A stretch of DNA of 64,000 bases from Deltaproteobacteria bacterium (GTDB taxonomy: Bacteria; Myxococcota_A; Polyangia; Polyangiales; Polyangiaceae), in NCBI GenBank assembly GCA_016218915.1, contig JACRCQ010000057.1, positions 40,871-104,870 of the forward strand. The letters run 5' to 3'. A program made the position numbers and the translations under genes. How positions within the stretch are numbered: the first letter of the stretch is position 1; each line of letters starts with the position of its first letter. This document shows, one piece after another, positions 53,032-61,946 of the stretch. The notes below the pieces were generated by a model that saw nothing but the letters and a program-made list of their open reading frames with translations, did no database searches and was not told the origin of the DNA.

Positions 53032-53652
53032 TCAATAGAGCCATGGCACATACCTCCATGTTTTCGCCAGGTACTGCCGGTAATCGTCGCCGAACCACAC
53101 GATCAATTGCGCTTCCTCGCATCGGACCTGGAACTCCATGAGCAGGTAGAACGCGATCGCGAAGGCGAGCACGGCGGGCGTTGGCCAGATCAAGAACAAC
53201 CCACCGTTGACCAGATACAGGCCGAGGTACGTTGGATTTCGTACCCGGCTGTAGATGCCAGTCCTGACGAGTCCCGGACCGGGCTTATCGTCGATTCCGA
53301 CGCGCCAGGCGTTGCCCATCGTGCTCTGCGCGATCCAGCACAGCGTCAGGCCGAACAGCCCTGTTGCCAGCCCGACATAGTCCAGCAGCCTCCGATCGAT
53401 CCGGGCGTCCCGGGCCAGCCACGGCGACAGCTCGAACCCGACCGCGTGGACTGCAATCACCACCACCACGAGGACGGTGAGTCCCCGCGCCGCGTGGGCA
53501 AAGAACGTCTGGACCGGGTCGCCCGTCTTGCCCAGCACCTCGGGGTCGACACCGGTGCTGCGCCGTTGACGCATACGTTTCAGCCTCCAGAGCCCCAGGT
53601 AGCCGCCGAAGAGGAGCAGAACGAACGCCGTCTCCACCCATGCCGCGTTCAT
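53032..53652 (-). CDS. Isoprenylcysteine/phospholipid methyltransferase-like membrane protein (ICMT/PEMT family)
   Basis: A 206-aa protein with four to five membrane helices (VETAFVLLLFGGYLGLW; GLTVLVVVVIAVHAVGF; VGLATGLFGLTLCWIA; FAIAFYLLMEF). The SAM-binding signature LVRTGIYSRVRNPTYLGLYLVNGG and the C-terminal R-E-E-x-x-L..FG..Y..Y (RCEEAQLIVWFGDDYRQYL) are typical of the family. Such genes are commonly found in czc/cop operons; their substrate there is not known. The ATG overlaps the CzcA stop (ATGA). GC-rich and free of frameshifts. Confidence 0.87.
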   Translation of the reverse strand: MNAAWVETAFVLLLFGGYLGLWRLKRMRQRRSTGVDPEVLGKTGDPVQTFFAHAARGLTVLVVVVIAVHAVGFELSPWLARDARIDRRLLDYVGLATGLFGLTLCWIAQSTMGNAWRVGIDDKPGPGLVRTGIYSRVRNPTYLGLYLVNGGLFLIWPTPAVLAFAIAFYLLMEFQVRCEEAQLIVWFGDDYRQYLAKTWRYVPWLY

Positions 53653-56600
53653 GCAGCACCTCCTTCATCGACAGGGCTCTGGCCGCCAGGAGGATTGTCG
53701 GTGCGCCCAAACGCACGGTCGCGCCCGAACCACGCGTACACGACAGGAAGCACGAACAGGGTCAGCAGCGTCGCGGATACCAGACCTCCGATCACCACGG
53801 TGGCCAGGGGCCGTTGCACCTCGGCTCCGGGTGCCGCGGATACCGCCATCGGAATGAAGCCCAACGACGCAACCAGCGCCGTCATCAGCACGGGCCTGAG
53901 GCGCATCTCTGCGGCCTGCCGAATGGCTTCGATGTGACTCACTCCCTTTTCTTCGAGGTGACGCGCAAACGAGACGAGCACGAGGCCGTTGAGCACGGCG
54001 ACGCCGAACAGGGCAATGAATCCAACGCCGGCGGAGATCGAGAAGGGGATGTCCCGTATGGCCAGCGCAACAACGCCGCCGATCACGGCGAACGGGACGT
54101 TGAGGAAGATCAGCAAGGCTGCCCGGGTCGAGCGAAATGCCAGCCAGAGCAGGAACAGGATGAGGGCCAGGGCGAGGGGCACCGCGATCGCGAGCCTTTG
54201 TTTGGCATCTATGTAGTGCTCAAACTGTCCTCCCCATTCTACGAAGTAGCCGGTTGGTACGGGAACATCGCGCGCCAGTGCTGCCTGCGCGTCGCGCACG
54301 ACCGAGATCATGTCGCGACCCCGAACGTTGAACTCCACCGTCAAGCGCCGTGATTGGCGGTGCCGGCTGACTTGAGCAGGCCCCGAGAGGAAGCGCAGGT
54401 CGGCGACATCACCCAGCGGAACAATCTGCCCGCTCACGGACTTGAGCGGCATCGCGCGCAGGGTTTCGAGGTCCCCGGTGAATTCGTGCCTGGATTTGGC
54501 CACGATGCTGAAGCGCCGCTCGCCCTCGAGAACCACCCCCATTTCGTGGCCGACCGCCATGGTCTCGGTGATCTGGTTGACGTCTTCGATCGTCAGGCCA
54601 TAGCGGGCCAGGCGCGCGCGGTCGGGGATGACGCGCAGGTACTTCAAGCCCGCAACCTGTTCCACTCTGACGTCCACGGCGCCCGGAACCCGGCGCACGA
54701 CCTCCGCCACGGTGGTGCCCAATTCGGCTAGCTTGTCCAGGTCGCGGCCATAGAGCATGACAGCAACATCCGAGCGGATCCCGGCAACGAGCTCATTGGT
54801 GCGCATTTGAATCGGCTGGGAGATGGCTCCGGCGATCTCGGGGACTGCGTGTTCGACCGCTTCCGACAGCTCTTTCGCGAGTGCTGCCTTGGTGAGCCCG
54901 GGTCGCCATTGACTTCGATCCTTGAGGCCGACGTACACGTCGGACTGCTCGAAGCCCATCGGATCGGTGGCAATTTCTGGTGCTCCCACCCGGGCCACTA
55001 CATGGTCAACCTCGGGGATCGCCTTGACGGCGCGCTCCAGGCGCAGGTCTGTCGCTACCGATTCGCTCAAAGCGATCCCTGGGAGGCGACGGGCCTCGAT
55101 GAGGATGTCGCCCTCATCGAGCTGCGGTACGAATTCGGCTCCGATGCGGGTGAACAAGGCGCTTGCGCACGCGAGCATCAACACGGCCGCTCCCACGGTC
55201 GCAAAGCGATGACGAAGAGCACCGTGCAAGGCCGGGACGAACAGCCGGTGAACCTTGCGAAGGATCCAGGCTTCCTGCTCTCCGCGCTTGGGTTTTACGA
55301 AGTAGCTCGTGAGCACCGGGATGAGTGTGAGCGACAGAATGAACGCGCCCGCGAGCGCGAGCAGCACGGTCGTGGCCATCGGCCGGAAGAGCTTGCCTTC
55401 AATAGCCGTCAGCGCGAGCACGGGAAGATAGACGATCGCGATGATCGCCTCACCGAAGACGCTGGCCGACCTGACCTCGAGCGTGGCCGTCTTCACAGTC
55501 TCGGTGCGTTCTTCTGGGCTCAGGTCCCTGCCGAGCTCCGTTCGACGCTCCGAAAGACGCCGCACGGAGTTCTCCACGATGATGACTGCAGCGTCGACGA
55601 TGAGGCCGAAGTCGATGGCGCCGAGACTCATCAAGTTTCCCGACAGTCCCGCAGCGTTCATCACCACAATCGCAAACAGAAGTGAGAGGGGGATGGTGGT
55701 TGCGACGACGAGTCCAGCCCGCAGATTACCCAGCAGCAGGAACAACACGCCAACAACCAGCAATGCCCCCTCTGCCAGATTCTGTCCGACCGTTCGGATC
55801 GTGCGATTCACGAGGACCGACCTGTCGTAGAACGGCTCGATGGTGGTTCCTTTGGGGAGGGACGGCTGGATTGCCGCCAGCTTCGCCCTGACGCCCTCGG
55901 TCACCGTTCGTGAGTTCTCCCCCATCAGCATGAGGGCAACGCCGACGACGACCTCGCCCTTGCCGTCCTTGGATGCAGCGCCGCGGCGCAGGCGAGGCCC
56001 GAACTGGACATCGCCGACGGTTTCGACGGTGATGGGCACCCCCTGCGGTGTGGCTCCAATCACAACGCGCTTAAGGTCCTCCAGGCTCTTGACCAGACCG
56101 TCCGTGCCGATGACGAAGTGCTCCCGGTTGAACTCGAGGTAGCCACCGCCAGCGTTCGCGTTCGCCTTCTCAACGGCACTGACGACCTCGGCCACGGACA
56201 GGCCGGCTGCCTGAAGCCGCTTGGGGTCGAGGATGATCTGGTACTGCTTGTCCTCTCCGCCGAAGCTATTGGTCTCGACGACCCCTGGGACGGTTCGAAG
56301 CTGGGGACCGATGGTCCAGTCGAGGAGCTCCTCGAGTTGCATCAGCGACATTTGATCGTTGCGCACGACGAACTGGAAGATCTCTCCGAGCCCGGTCGTG
56401 ATGGGTCCCATTTCCGGCCGGCCGTACTGTTCGGGGACCAGTTCCTGGACCTCCCGAATGCGCTCGTTGACCATCTGCCGGGCAAAGTAGATGTCAGTGC
56501 CGTCGTGGAAGACGATTGTAACAACGGACAGGCCGTACTTGGATACGGAACGGACCTCGGTGGATCTTGGGATGCCAGCCATGCCCCGTTCGACCGGTAC

Positions 56601-56804
56601 GCTGATGTACTGCTCGACCTCGGTTGGAGACAGGGCGGGCGCTGCGGTTATGACCTGCACCTGGATGTTGGTGATGTCGGGTACGGCGTCGATCGGCAGG
56701 GAAAATGACGATCGAATCCCGAACAGCACGAACAGGATGGTGGCGACGATGACCACCGGTCTGTTGCGGAGAGACCACGCCACAATGGCGGATAGCACGT
56801 TCAT
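53649..56804 (-). CDS. czcA: CzcA/CusA-family RND heavy-metal efflux pump
   Basis: About 1051 aa from the ATG at 56804 (MNVLSAIVAWSLRNRP); the longer frame overlaps czcB and is rejected. The proton-relay segment GAIDFGLIVDAAVIIVEN in TM4 matches the HME-RND group that moves Zn/Co/Cd. Two large periplasmic loops and about 12 membrane helices are evident (e.g. ILFVLFGIRSSF, AFILSLTLIPVLTSYF). It uses the proton gradient to drive periplasmic or cytoplasmic metal through the CzcC outer-membrane tube. One nucleotide separates it from czcB, and its stop overlaps the next gene. Substrate is inferred from motif type and the neighbouring P1B pump. Confidence 0.95.
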   Translation of the reverse strand: MNVLSAIVAWSLRNRPVVIVATILFVLFGIRSSFSLPIDAVPDITNIQVQVITAAPALSPTEVEQYISVPVERGMAGIPRSTEVRSVSKYGLSVVTIVFHDGTDIYFARQMVNERIREVQELVPEQYGRPEMGPITTGLGEIFQFVVRNDQMSLMQLEELLDWTIGPQLRTVPGVVETNSFGGEDKQYQIILDPKRLQAAGLSVAEVVSAVEKANANAGGGYLEFNREHFVIGTDGLVKSLEDLKRVVIGATPQGVPITVETVGDVQFGPRLRRGAASKDGKGEVVVGVALMLMGENSRTVTEGVRAKLAAIQPSLPKGTTIEPFYDRSVLVNRTIRTVGQNLAEGALLVVGVLFLLLGNLRAGLVVATTIPLSLLFAIVVMNAAGLSGNLMSLGAIDFGLIVDAAVIIVENSVRRLSERRTELGRDLSPEERTETVKTATLEVRSASVFGEAIIAIVYLPVLALTAIEGKLFRPMATTVLLALAGAFILSLTLIPVLTSYFVKPKRGEQEAWILRKVHRLFVPALHGALRHRFATVGAAVLMLACASALFTRIGAEFVPQLDEGDILIEARRLPGIALSESVATDLRLERAVKAIPEVDHVVARVGAPEIATDPMGFEQSDVYVGLKDRSQWRPGLTKAALAKELSEAVEHAVPEIAGAISQPIQMRTNELVAGIRSDVAVMLYGRDLDKLAELGTTVAEVVRRVPGAVDVRVEQVAGLKYLRVIPDRARLARYGLTIEDVNQITETMAVGHEMGVVLEGERRFSIVAKSRHEFTGDLETLRAMPLKSVSGQIVPLGDVADLRFLSGPAQVSRHRQSRRLTVEFNVRGRDMISVVRDAQAALARDVPVPTGYFVEWGGQFEHYIDAKQRLAIAVPLALALILFLLWLAFRSTRAALLIFLNVPFAVIGGVVALAIRDIPFSISAGVGFIALFGVAVLNGLVLVSFARHLEEKGVSHIEAIRQAAEMRLRPVLMTALVASLGFIPMAVSAAPGAEVQRPLATVVIGGLVSATLLTLFVLPVVYAWFGRDRAFGRTDNPPGGQSPVDEGGAA

Positions 56805-56805
56805 G

Positions 56806-57996
56806 CTATTCGTCCTCCTCCATTGTGCTCTTGAGAACCACGCTCTTGAGTGTGAAAACGCCGTCAACCACAACGGGTTCGCCGCGTTCGAGTCCCGAGA
56901 TCACTTCGACCTTGCCCGCAGCGGAGGCGCCGAGCACGACCTCGTGAAGCTGGTACTGTCCGTCAGGTGACCGAACGAACACCACGGTCTTGTTCGCGAT
57001 CTCGGTCACGGCTGCGCGGGGGATGACGACCGAGGCAGGCTTGCCAGAGGACTCCTCGAGCACGACGCGCGCTGAGCCAAAGAGGCCGATCCGCGCCATG
57101 TCCTTGCGATTCTTCAGCCGGATTCTGGCCGTCACCGTGCGCGCGGCCGGGTCCACTTGCTGTCCGATGTACTCGAGATCGCCTTGCAGCGGCTCATTCG
57201 GATACGCGTTCAGCACGATCTCTGCGCTGGCGCCGACGCGGATCTTGCCAAGGTCTTTCTCGAACACGCGAGCCAAGAACCAGACTTCGCCGAGGTCTGC
57301 GATGCTGGCCAGGATCTGCTCGGGAGCCACGGGCTGCCCCACGATCGCGTCGCGCTTGATCACGATCCCGGATACCGGCGCGCGCAATGCGAGCGATGAA
57401 CCACCTCCGGTCTGCGACATTCCGAGCGCCGACAGTTGCCCGGCGAATGCTCGCTCCTCGGCCTCGAGGGACTCTGCCTCCGCCTTCACGTTCGCGACCT
57501 CTTGTTCGGCGGCGAGTCCCTTGTCCAATAGCGCCTGGAGGCGTTTCGCGTTCGTCCGAGCTGCTCTGGCCTTGGTCGCCGCGGCAGCATGCGCCGCGCG
57601 TATCTTGCCCAACTCGGGTATCCGGATCTCGACGAGGAGGTCTCCCTTCTTCACCGATGCCCCTTCCCGAAGGGTGACCTTCTCTATGCGCCCCGCAACC
57701 GGACTCGCCACCCTCGCGCTCTTGTCCGGATCGGCGGCGATCTCGCCGGGAAGGGAGAGCGTCGCGCGCAGTACTTCGACGACGGCGGGCTCGACGCGAA
57801 TCTTTGCGTCAGCTTCCACTTTCGGGTCGAGCCGCACCGTCTTGGGAATGCCTTCGTGCTCGTGTTCGGCTTCGTGCGACGCAGATTCAGCAGGCTTGGC
57901 CTCGTGTTGCTCCTGTGACTGCTGGGCGTCCGCCTTTCCGCATCCGATGGCCAGCATCGCGATGGCGACAGAGACGTAGAGGAATTGACGGCTCAT
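56806..57996 (-). CDS. czcB: RND periplasmic adaptor (CzcB type)
   Basis: A 396-aa adaptor. The signal IAMLAIGCG has a lipobox, so it is membrane-anchored. A His/Glu-rich stretch (EHEAKP...HEAEHEHEG) sits near the N-terminus and may bind metal. The barrel-sandwich hybrid part follows (ASPVAGRIEKVTLREGASV), then a coiled-coil hairpin (about residues 130-190), the second lipoyl half (LRAPVSGIVIKRDAIVGQ) and a beta-barrel domain (LGEVWFLARVFEKDL). It bridges CzcA and CzcC. Coupled to czcC by an ATGA overlap and to czcA by one nucleotide. Confidence 0.94.
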   Translation of the reverse strand: MSRQFLYVSVAIAMLAIGCGKADAQQSQEQHEAKPAESASHEAEHEHEGIPKTVRLDPKVEADAKIRVEPAVVEVLRATLSLPGEIAADPDKSARVASPVAGRIEKVTLREGASVKKGDLLVEIRIPELGKIRAAHAAAATKARAARTNAKRLQALLDKGLAAEQEVANVKAEAESLEAEERAFAGQLSALGMSQTGGGSSLALRAPVSGIVIKRDAIVGQPVAPEQILASIADLGEVWFLARVFEKDLGKIRVGASAEIVLNAYPNEPLQGDLEYIGQQVDPAARTVTARIRLKNRKDMARIGLFGSARVVLEESSGKPASVVIPRAAVTEIANKTVVFVRSPDGQYQLHEVVLGASAAGKVEVISGLERGEPVVVDGVFTLKSVVLKSTMEEDE

Positions 57997-59291
57997 GGGT
58001 GGCCTCCTTCAAGCGTCACGCCGGCGGCGCGCGCCAAGTCAACCGATGCAACACACAATGCCCTTCGAGCTTCGATATGGGCTTGGAGGAGTTGAATGAG
58101 CGTCTGCTGCGTGACGATCGCATCACGCACGGTGAGTCTGCCGGCTCGAACCTCCTCGCTCACGTCCGTTAGCGTCTGCTTCGCTCTTGCAAGCCGGCCT
58201 GCGTCGAACGCTGCCAGTTCGTCTCTGCGGGACTCGAACTCTCGCAAAGACACGACCGTGTCGAGCCGCAGCTGGCGACGGGTGCGTTCCGCCTCATTGC
58301 CCGAGCGGCGCGCGGAGGCTTCGTTCTCCGCGATCTCGCCCACGTAGAGACGGCCGACGGGCTCCGGCAAGGGGATCGGGAACGCGAGCCCCAAGCCGAG
58401 CACCCGGTCACTGATCTCGTCGCGCTGCGCGAAAATCGACACCGTCGGATTGGGGATCCTCGATCGGCGAAAGGCTTCTGCCCTGGCAGCCGCCGCTCGT
58501 CGCTCAGCCAGCAGCACCTGCACTTCGGGCCTGCTTTGGGCATCAATTCCCAACGACTGACGAGCGATGAGCTCGACCCGCGGCAGCGGCTGCAGGTCCC
58601 CTTCCACGGACACCGAGCTCGAGGCCGGATCGCCGCCGAGCAGGGTTGTGAGCATGGCAACCCGTGATTGCAGGCGCCGCTCGGCCGACGCTCGAGTCTG
58701 CAGCGCTCGAAGGCTTTCGGCATTGGCGAGGTCCGCTTCCACGGACGCGGTGAGCTTCTGCTCGGCGCGCGCCCCGGTCACCTCGAAGACTCGCGATGCC
58801 GCTGCCTCCACGGCTCGCGTCAGCTCGACTTCGTCCTTGGCTGCGAGGGCGTCGAAGTACCCGACCCAGGCGGCGGCCGCCACATCTCGAGCGGTGAGGG
58901 TCACGCGCGCGTCTTGCGCTCTGACTTCTTCGCCCGCCGCTTCGCGCCTCGCGCCTCGCTGGCCCGCGATTTCGAGCTCCTGGGAGATCGATGCGTACCA
59001 GGTGAGAGAGCTGCTACGCCCGGATTGCGAAACAAGAGGCCGTCCAGCACTCAAGGAAACCACCGGATTGGAGGGAAGCAGCGGGCGCGTCGCGGTGTGC
59101 CGCGCACGGGCCGCGTCCGCGGCGTCACGTTCAGAACGAAGCGCAATGCTCGCACGAACGGCACACGGCACCACCTTCGCCCTCGTGATGGTGCCACCAC
59201 ATTGGGAACCATCCTGCGCCCTCGATGGGACTGCCCCGAGGACGCTCGCCGCCAATGCAGCGGCGGCTACCGCTTTCAAACGCACTTTCAT
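57993..59291 (-). CDS. czcC: TolC-family outer-membrane factor (CzcC type)
   Basis: A 432-aa protein with a signal peptide (AVAAAALAASVLGAVPSRA) and an early CGG. Two helical hairpin repeats typical of OEP proteins are visible (LRSERDAADAARARH; RRSGNEAERTRRQLRLDTVVSLREFESRRDELAAFDA as parts), as are the conserved NPVVSLSAG and IPNPTVSIFAQRDE strands. It forms a trimeric channel through the outer membrane. It starts 94 nt after the Cys/His-rich gene and precedes czcB in the usual czcCBA order. Confidence 0.92.
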   Translation of the reverse strand: MKVRLKAVAAAALAASVLGAVPSRAQDGSQCGGTITRAKVVPCAVRASIALRSERDAADAARARHTATRPLLPSNPVVSLSAGRPLVSQSGRSSSLTWYASISQELEIAGQRGARREAAGEEVRAQDARVTLTARDVAAAAWVGYFDALAAKDEVELTRAVEAAASRVFEVTGARAEQKLTASVEADLANAESLRALQTRASAERRLQSRVAMLTTLLGGDPASSSVSVEGDLQPLPRVELIARQSLGIDAQSRPEVQVLLAERRAAAARAEAFRRSRIPNPTVSIFAQRDEISDRVLGLGLAFPIPLPEPVGRLYVGEIAENEASARRSGNEAERTRRQLRLDTVVSLREFESRRDELAAFDAGRLARAKQTLTDVSEEVRAGRLTVRDAIVTQQTLIQLLQAHIEARRALCVASVDLARAAGVTLEGGHP

Positions 59292-59385
59292 TCAACTCAC
59301 CCACAGCCAGGGGCGCAACGCGCCGAGCCGATCGCGAGCGAGCCGCGCAGGCACGTGTCACGGCTGCGCAGGCTCGCAATCCCGT

Positions 59386-59775
59386 TCAGACGAGGGTGGC
59401 TCTGGGCGGACGATAGACTGAGGGTGGCGCTGGCCCGTGTGGAGCCTCTTGGTCGTCGAGGCTGGCGAGCTCAGATTCGCTCCCGAAAAGGGGGAGTAGT
59501 TCAGCAAGATTCGACGCCGGCACCGACACCGTGGTGGGGTGGTGACAATGGCAGCTGGGACATCCGGGTGCGCATGGCTGCCCGGGACTGTCGTCACAGT
59601 CGGTGGTCTGGTGCTTGTCGTCAGCGAACCAGCCCGCAGCATCCACCAGCACATGCCCGACTCCTGAAAGCTGGAATGTGATCAGGAGTACCAGACAGCG
59701 CACCAGCAACGCGGCATACACGAATGCCAACCCCGGAGGTCGACGGCGTCGAACATTCCGGAGCGGGAGGGTCAT
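59386..59775 (-). CDS. Cys/His-rich membrane-linked metal-binding protein
   Basis: A 129-aa protein whose ATG overlaps the ArsR-type regulator stop (ATGA). One membrane helix lies at about 15-45 (FVYAALLVRCLVLLITFQL). After it comes WFADDKHQTTDCDDSPG and then CAPGCPSCHCHH, a dense Cys/His cluster able to bind metal. This position and content resemble the small CzcI-like or periplasmic metal-binding proteins that precede czcCBA. The C-terminal 50 residues are plain. Likely a metal-sensing or buffering factor on the periplasmic side; the family is not identified. Confidence 0.65.
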   Translation of the reverse strand: MTLPLRNVRRRRPPGLAFVYAALLVRCLVLLITFQLSGVGHVLVDAAGWFADDKHQTTDCDDSPGQPCAPGCPSCHCHHPTTVSVPASNLAELLPLFGSESELASLDDQEAPHGPAPPSVYRPPRATLV

Positions 59776-60176
59776 CTCTTACGCCCCTTGGCAGGAGCCT
59801 CTCTACCGAGAACCGCGGCAACCAGACTAGCGACACGCGCGTCCTGCAACGAGTAGAAGACCATCTTGCCGTCGGTCCGGTGCCCCAGAATCCGGAGGTC
59901 GCGCATCTTCCGAAGATGGTGAGAAGCAGCCGATACGCTCGAGCCAAGCACCTGCGCTACGTCGCACACGCACAGTTCTTTGGCCTGCAACAGCGCGTGC
60001 ACGATCCGCAGGCGCTGCCGATCCGAAAGGGCCCCGAAGAGAAGCTGGGCCTCGGAAAGGTCGTCGTCGGAGGGCGCTGCGGCGCGCACGCGAGCCACGA
60101 CCTCGGCATTGAACTGGGTGATCTGGCAGACGTCAGTTCGAGCGGGGCCGGCTTCAATCGTGTCGCTCGCGTGCAC
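59772..60176 (-). CDS. ArsR/SmtB-family metal-responsive repressor (CadC-like)
   Basis: A 134-aa protein from the GTG at 60176. The winged-helix core is LLFGALSDRQRLRIVHALL, then AKELCVCDVAQVLGSSVSAASHHLRKMRDLRIL and VFYSLQDARVASLV. ELCVCDV gives two Cys in helix 3 and TDVCQ gives one near the N-terminus, the alpha-3N site used by CadC/ArsR sensors for Cd/Pb/Zn. It would repress the downstream operon and release on metal binding. A TTGACA-17-TAGACA promoter ends at the start codon, implying a leaderless mRNA. It heads the run of Cys/His protein, czcCBA, methyltransferase and P1B pump. Confidence 0.92.
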   Translation of the reverse strand: MHASDTIEAGPARTDVCQITQFNAEVVARVRAAAPSDDDLSEAQLLFGALSDRQRLRIVHALLQAKELCVCDVAQVLGSSVSAASHHLRKMRDLRILGHRTDGKMVFYSLQDARVASLVAAVLGREAPAKGRKR

Positions 60177-60183
60177 GTTTGAA

Positions 60184-60212
60184 TGTCTAGCGCGAGCGGC
60201 GGAACCTGTCAA
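60184..60212 (-). promoter_or_regulatory. Promoter of the metal-resistance operon
   Basis: On the minus strand: TTGACA (60212-60207), a 17-bp spacer, then TAGACA (60189-60184). The expected start of transcription, about 7 nt later, coincides with the GTG of the ArsR-type gene. The -10 fits only moderately. No obvious SmtB-type inverted repeat is seen, although GAATGT.. lies over the start. Confidence 0.45.
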
Positions 60213-60330
60213 GGCGCCGCGCGGATGGTGCGGCAAACCGGGCCTAACCACGCCTTCTTGCCGCTGTTGTCGCGGCGTGGCTGGGTGAATGGCCGCTCGT
60301 GCTTTCTCCCTGCAGCGCGCTCCTGGGTGA

Positions 60331-60528
60331 CGCACCGGTCGTGGAAGAGTCCTCGCGATCAAGCTGTGGAGTGGTTGGCCGACGTTTCCGCAGGTGTTCG
60401 TTCGGGGCGAGTTGATCGGAGGTGAGGACCTGACGATCAAGGCCATCAAGAACGGAAGCTTGCGCCCTAATCCGCCAATCGGGATGAGCGCGCCGACGCT
60501 GCGTCAGTACCCCATCATGCCGCCGTAG
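60331..60528 (+). pseudogene. C-terminal remnant of a monothiol glutaredoxin
   Basis: The plus-strand frame reads AIKLWSGWPTFPQVFVRGELIGGEDLTIKAIKNGSL, split here as WPTFPQVFVRGELIGG and EDLTIKAIKNGSL. This is the conserved glutathione-binding half of Grx4/GrxD-type glutaredoxins. A stop at 60328 and the lack of the CGFS active-site half show that the 5' half is gone. The frame runs into the tail of the opposite-strand Met-rich gene before stopping. It is a fossil of an older locus, sandwiched between two metal genes. Confidence 0.65.
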
Positions 60529-61115
60529 CCGCCAGTTCCCATCATGCCGCCGTAGCCGCCGGTGCCCATCATGCCACCGGTGCCGCCCATCATCCCACCG
60601 TCGCCCATCATGCTGCCATAGCCCATACAGGACATGAGTTCCGAGGCCTGCTGCATTCCCGCTCGGACCTTGTCCATCGCCTGCTGCATGCTGTTCATTC
60701 CGGTCTGGTTCGCTCCTGCGTCGGGATCGGCCATCATCCCGTAAGACTGCTGCATAGCGGCGTAGCCGTCGTGCATCTGCCCCATCGCTCCGTTCATGCC
60801 CCCGCACCTGCCCATCATCGCTCCCATGGAGCTCGACATCATGCCGAAGCCAGACTGCATCATACCGATGCCGCCGGAAACGTGGTCCATCCCCTTCTGC
60901 ATCATGCCCAGCCCTCCCGGGTGGTCGCCCGAACCATACATCCCCAACCCGCTGGTCGTTTCATTCAGTCCCTGCTGTGTTGTGGCGTACCCCGATTGAA
61001 CTTCCTCCGGGCCCTGCTGGTTTCCGGAGGACGCCGGAGAACTGTTGCTGCAACCGGAGAGCGCCAGAGAAAGCCCCGCGGCCACACTGGTAGTCCATAC
61101 AAATCGCCAAAACAT
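60504..61115 (-). CDS. Met-rich repeat lipoprotein, probable metal-binding
   Basis: A 203-aa protein. AAGLSLALSGCS is a lipoprotein signal (Cys at about 22). The mature chain is 15-20% Met: MMQKGMDH, GIGMMQSGFGMMSSSMGAMMG, then tandem GGYGGMMGT units at the end (two full copies before GGYGGMMGY). Met-rich motifs bind Cu(I) or Ag(I) in the periplasm, as in CopC/PcoE-type proteins. It stands alone on the minus strand upstream of the ArsR-headed operon. The repeats make the C-terminal length variable. Metal binding is inferred from composition. Confidence 0.7.
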   Translation of the reverse strand: MFWRFVWTTSVAAGLSLALSGCSNSSPASSGNQQGPEEVQSGYATTQQGLNETTSGLGMYGSGDHPGGLGMMQKGMDHVSGGIGMMQSGFGMMSSSMGAMMGRCGGMNGAMGQMHDGYAAMQQSYGMMADPDAGANQTGMNSMQQAMDKVRAGMQQASELMSCMGYGSMMGDGGMMGGTGGMMGTGGYGGMMGTGGYGGMMGY

Positions 61116-61308
61116 CGGAGTCCCTTTCGTCGGTTCGGCCGACGCCTTGGATTGCTCGTGGGCGCGATGTATGGGGTCGGCAGCGACGATGTGGCAGCGA
61201 ACAGCATGCCGAGTTCCTGGTTCGCTCGTTGGACGCGTGGCGATGAGCGATTGAGCCGGTTCGCGGATTGACCATCGCGGACCGGTACTGTTCCCCGGCG
61301 CGGTGGGG

Positions 61309-61551
61309 TCACACCTTCCGCGTCAACCCCGTCCGGATCATCTCTGCTACGAGCGACGCCGCCTTCTCCTCGTCGGTCTCGCCCGTGATCTTGAGCTCGA
61401 CCGCCTCGAATTTCGCGGCGTTCTGTACCACCCAGTCGATGTACTCGGGGAGCGTGAACTGCTCGACACCGAACGCGATGTCCTGCATCGCCTTGACGAT
61501 CTGCACCGCGGTGCCGCGGAAGACACGGCCATCACGCATCACGATGTTCAT
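61309..61551 (-). CDS. Small protein ending the amidoligase operon
   Basis: An 80-aa protein started at the ATG at 61551, which overlaps the stop of the gamma-glutamylcyclotransferase-like gene (ATGA). It reads MNIVMRDGRVFRGTAVQIVKAM, DIAFGVEQFTLPEYIDWVVQNA and a charged helix with a TRKV end. No family recognised. The tight coupling makes it a genuine member of the operon; a chaperone, substrate or tag carrier are all conceivable. It has no Cys and no membrane segment. Confidence 0.7.
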   Translation of the reverse strand: MNIVMRDGRVFRGTAVQIVKAMQDIAFGVEQFTLPEYIDWVVQNAAKFEAVELKITGETDEEKAASLVAEMIRTGLTRKV

Positions 61552-61946
61552 GCGACCCTCTCTCTCCGGCGCGCGCGCCAGCTGCCCGACGTGATCACGG
61601 GGCGTCCGACGACGCGATCGGCGGGCAACAGGTAGGTTTCGACGGTGGAGCCGTCCTCGAGGGCGATCGGTGAGCGCCGGTAAAACCGTGGATGGCCTTC
61701 GAGCTGATCCAAGCGGGCCAGAGTGTCCGGCCCGACGATGTACACTTCTCCCTCGGCCGCGTGCTCGCCCCCGGCGACCAGGCCGGGGAAGCCGCCGAGG
61801 TCGTGGAGCGCGAATCGAGGCGGCGTGCGAGCGAGACCGAGGAACCGGGCGCGGGCGAGAAGGTCGTGGTTCACCTCGCCCCGCAATAGCGTGCCATAGA
61901 CGAAGATCGCCGTGCTGGCCCCACGTTGGCTTACGTCGCGCTTCAT
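61548..61946 (-). CDS. Gamma-glutamylcyclotransferase-like (GGCT/AIG2) protein, second copy
   Basis: A 132-aa protein from the ATG at 61946. IFVYGTLLRGEVNHDLL is the GGCT YGTL signature, followed by FALHDLGGFPGLVAGG and VYIVGPDTLARLDQLEGHP with the family's acidic residue (E in the LEGHP loop). GGCT folds open gamma-glutamyl amide links by forming 5-oxoproline. Overlaps both neighbours in ATGA fashion. It is the shorter paralogue of the next gene, so the operon has two different cyclotransferase folds. Confidence 0.85.
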   Translation of the reverse strand: MKRDVSQRGASTAIFVYGTLLRGEVNHDLLARARFLGLARTPPRFALHDLGGFPGLVAGGEHAAEGEVYIVGPDTLARLDQLEGHPRFYRRSPIALEDGSTVETYLLPADRVVGRPVITSGSWRARRRERVA

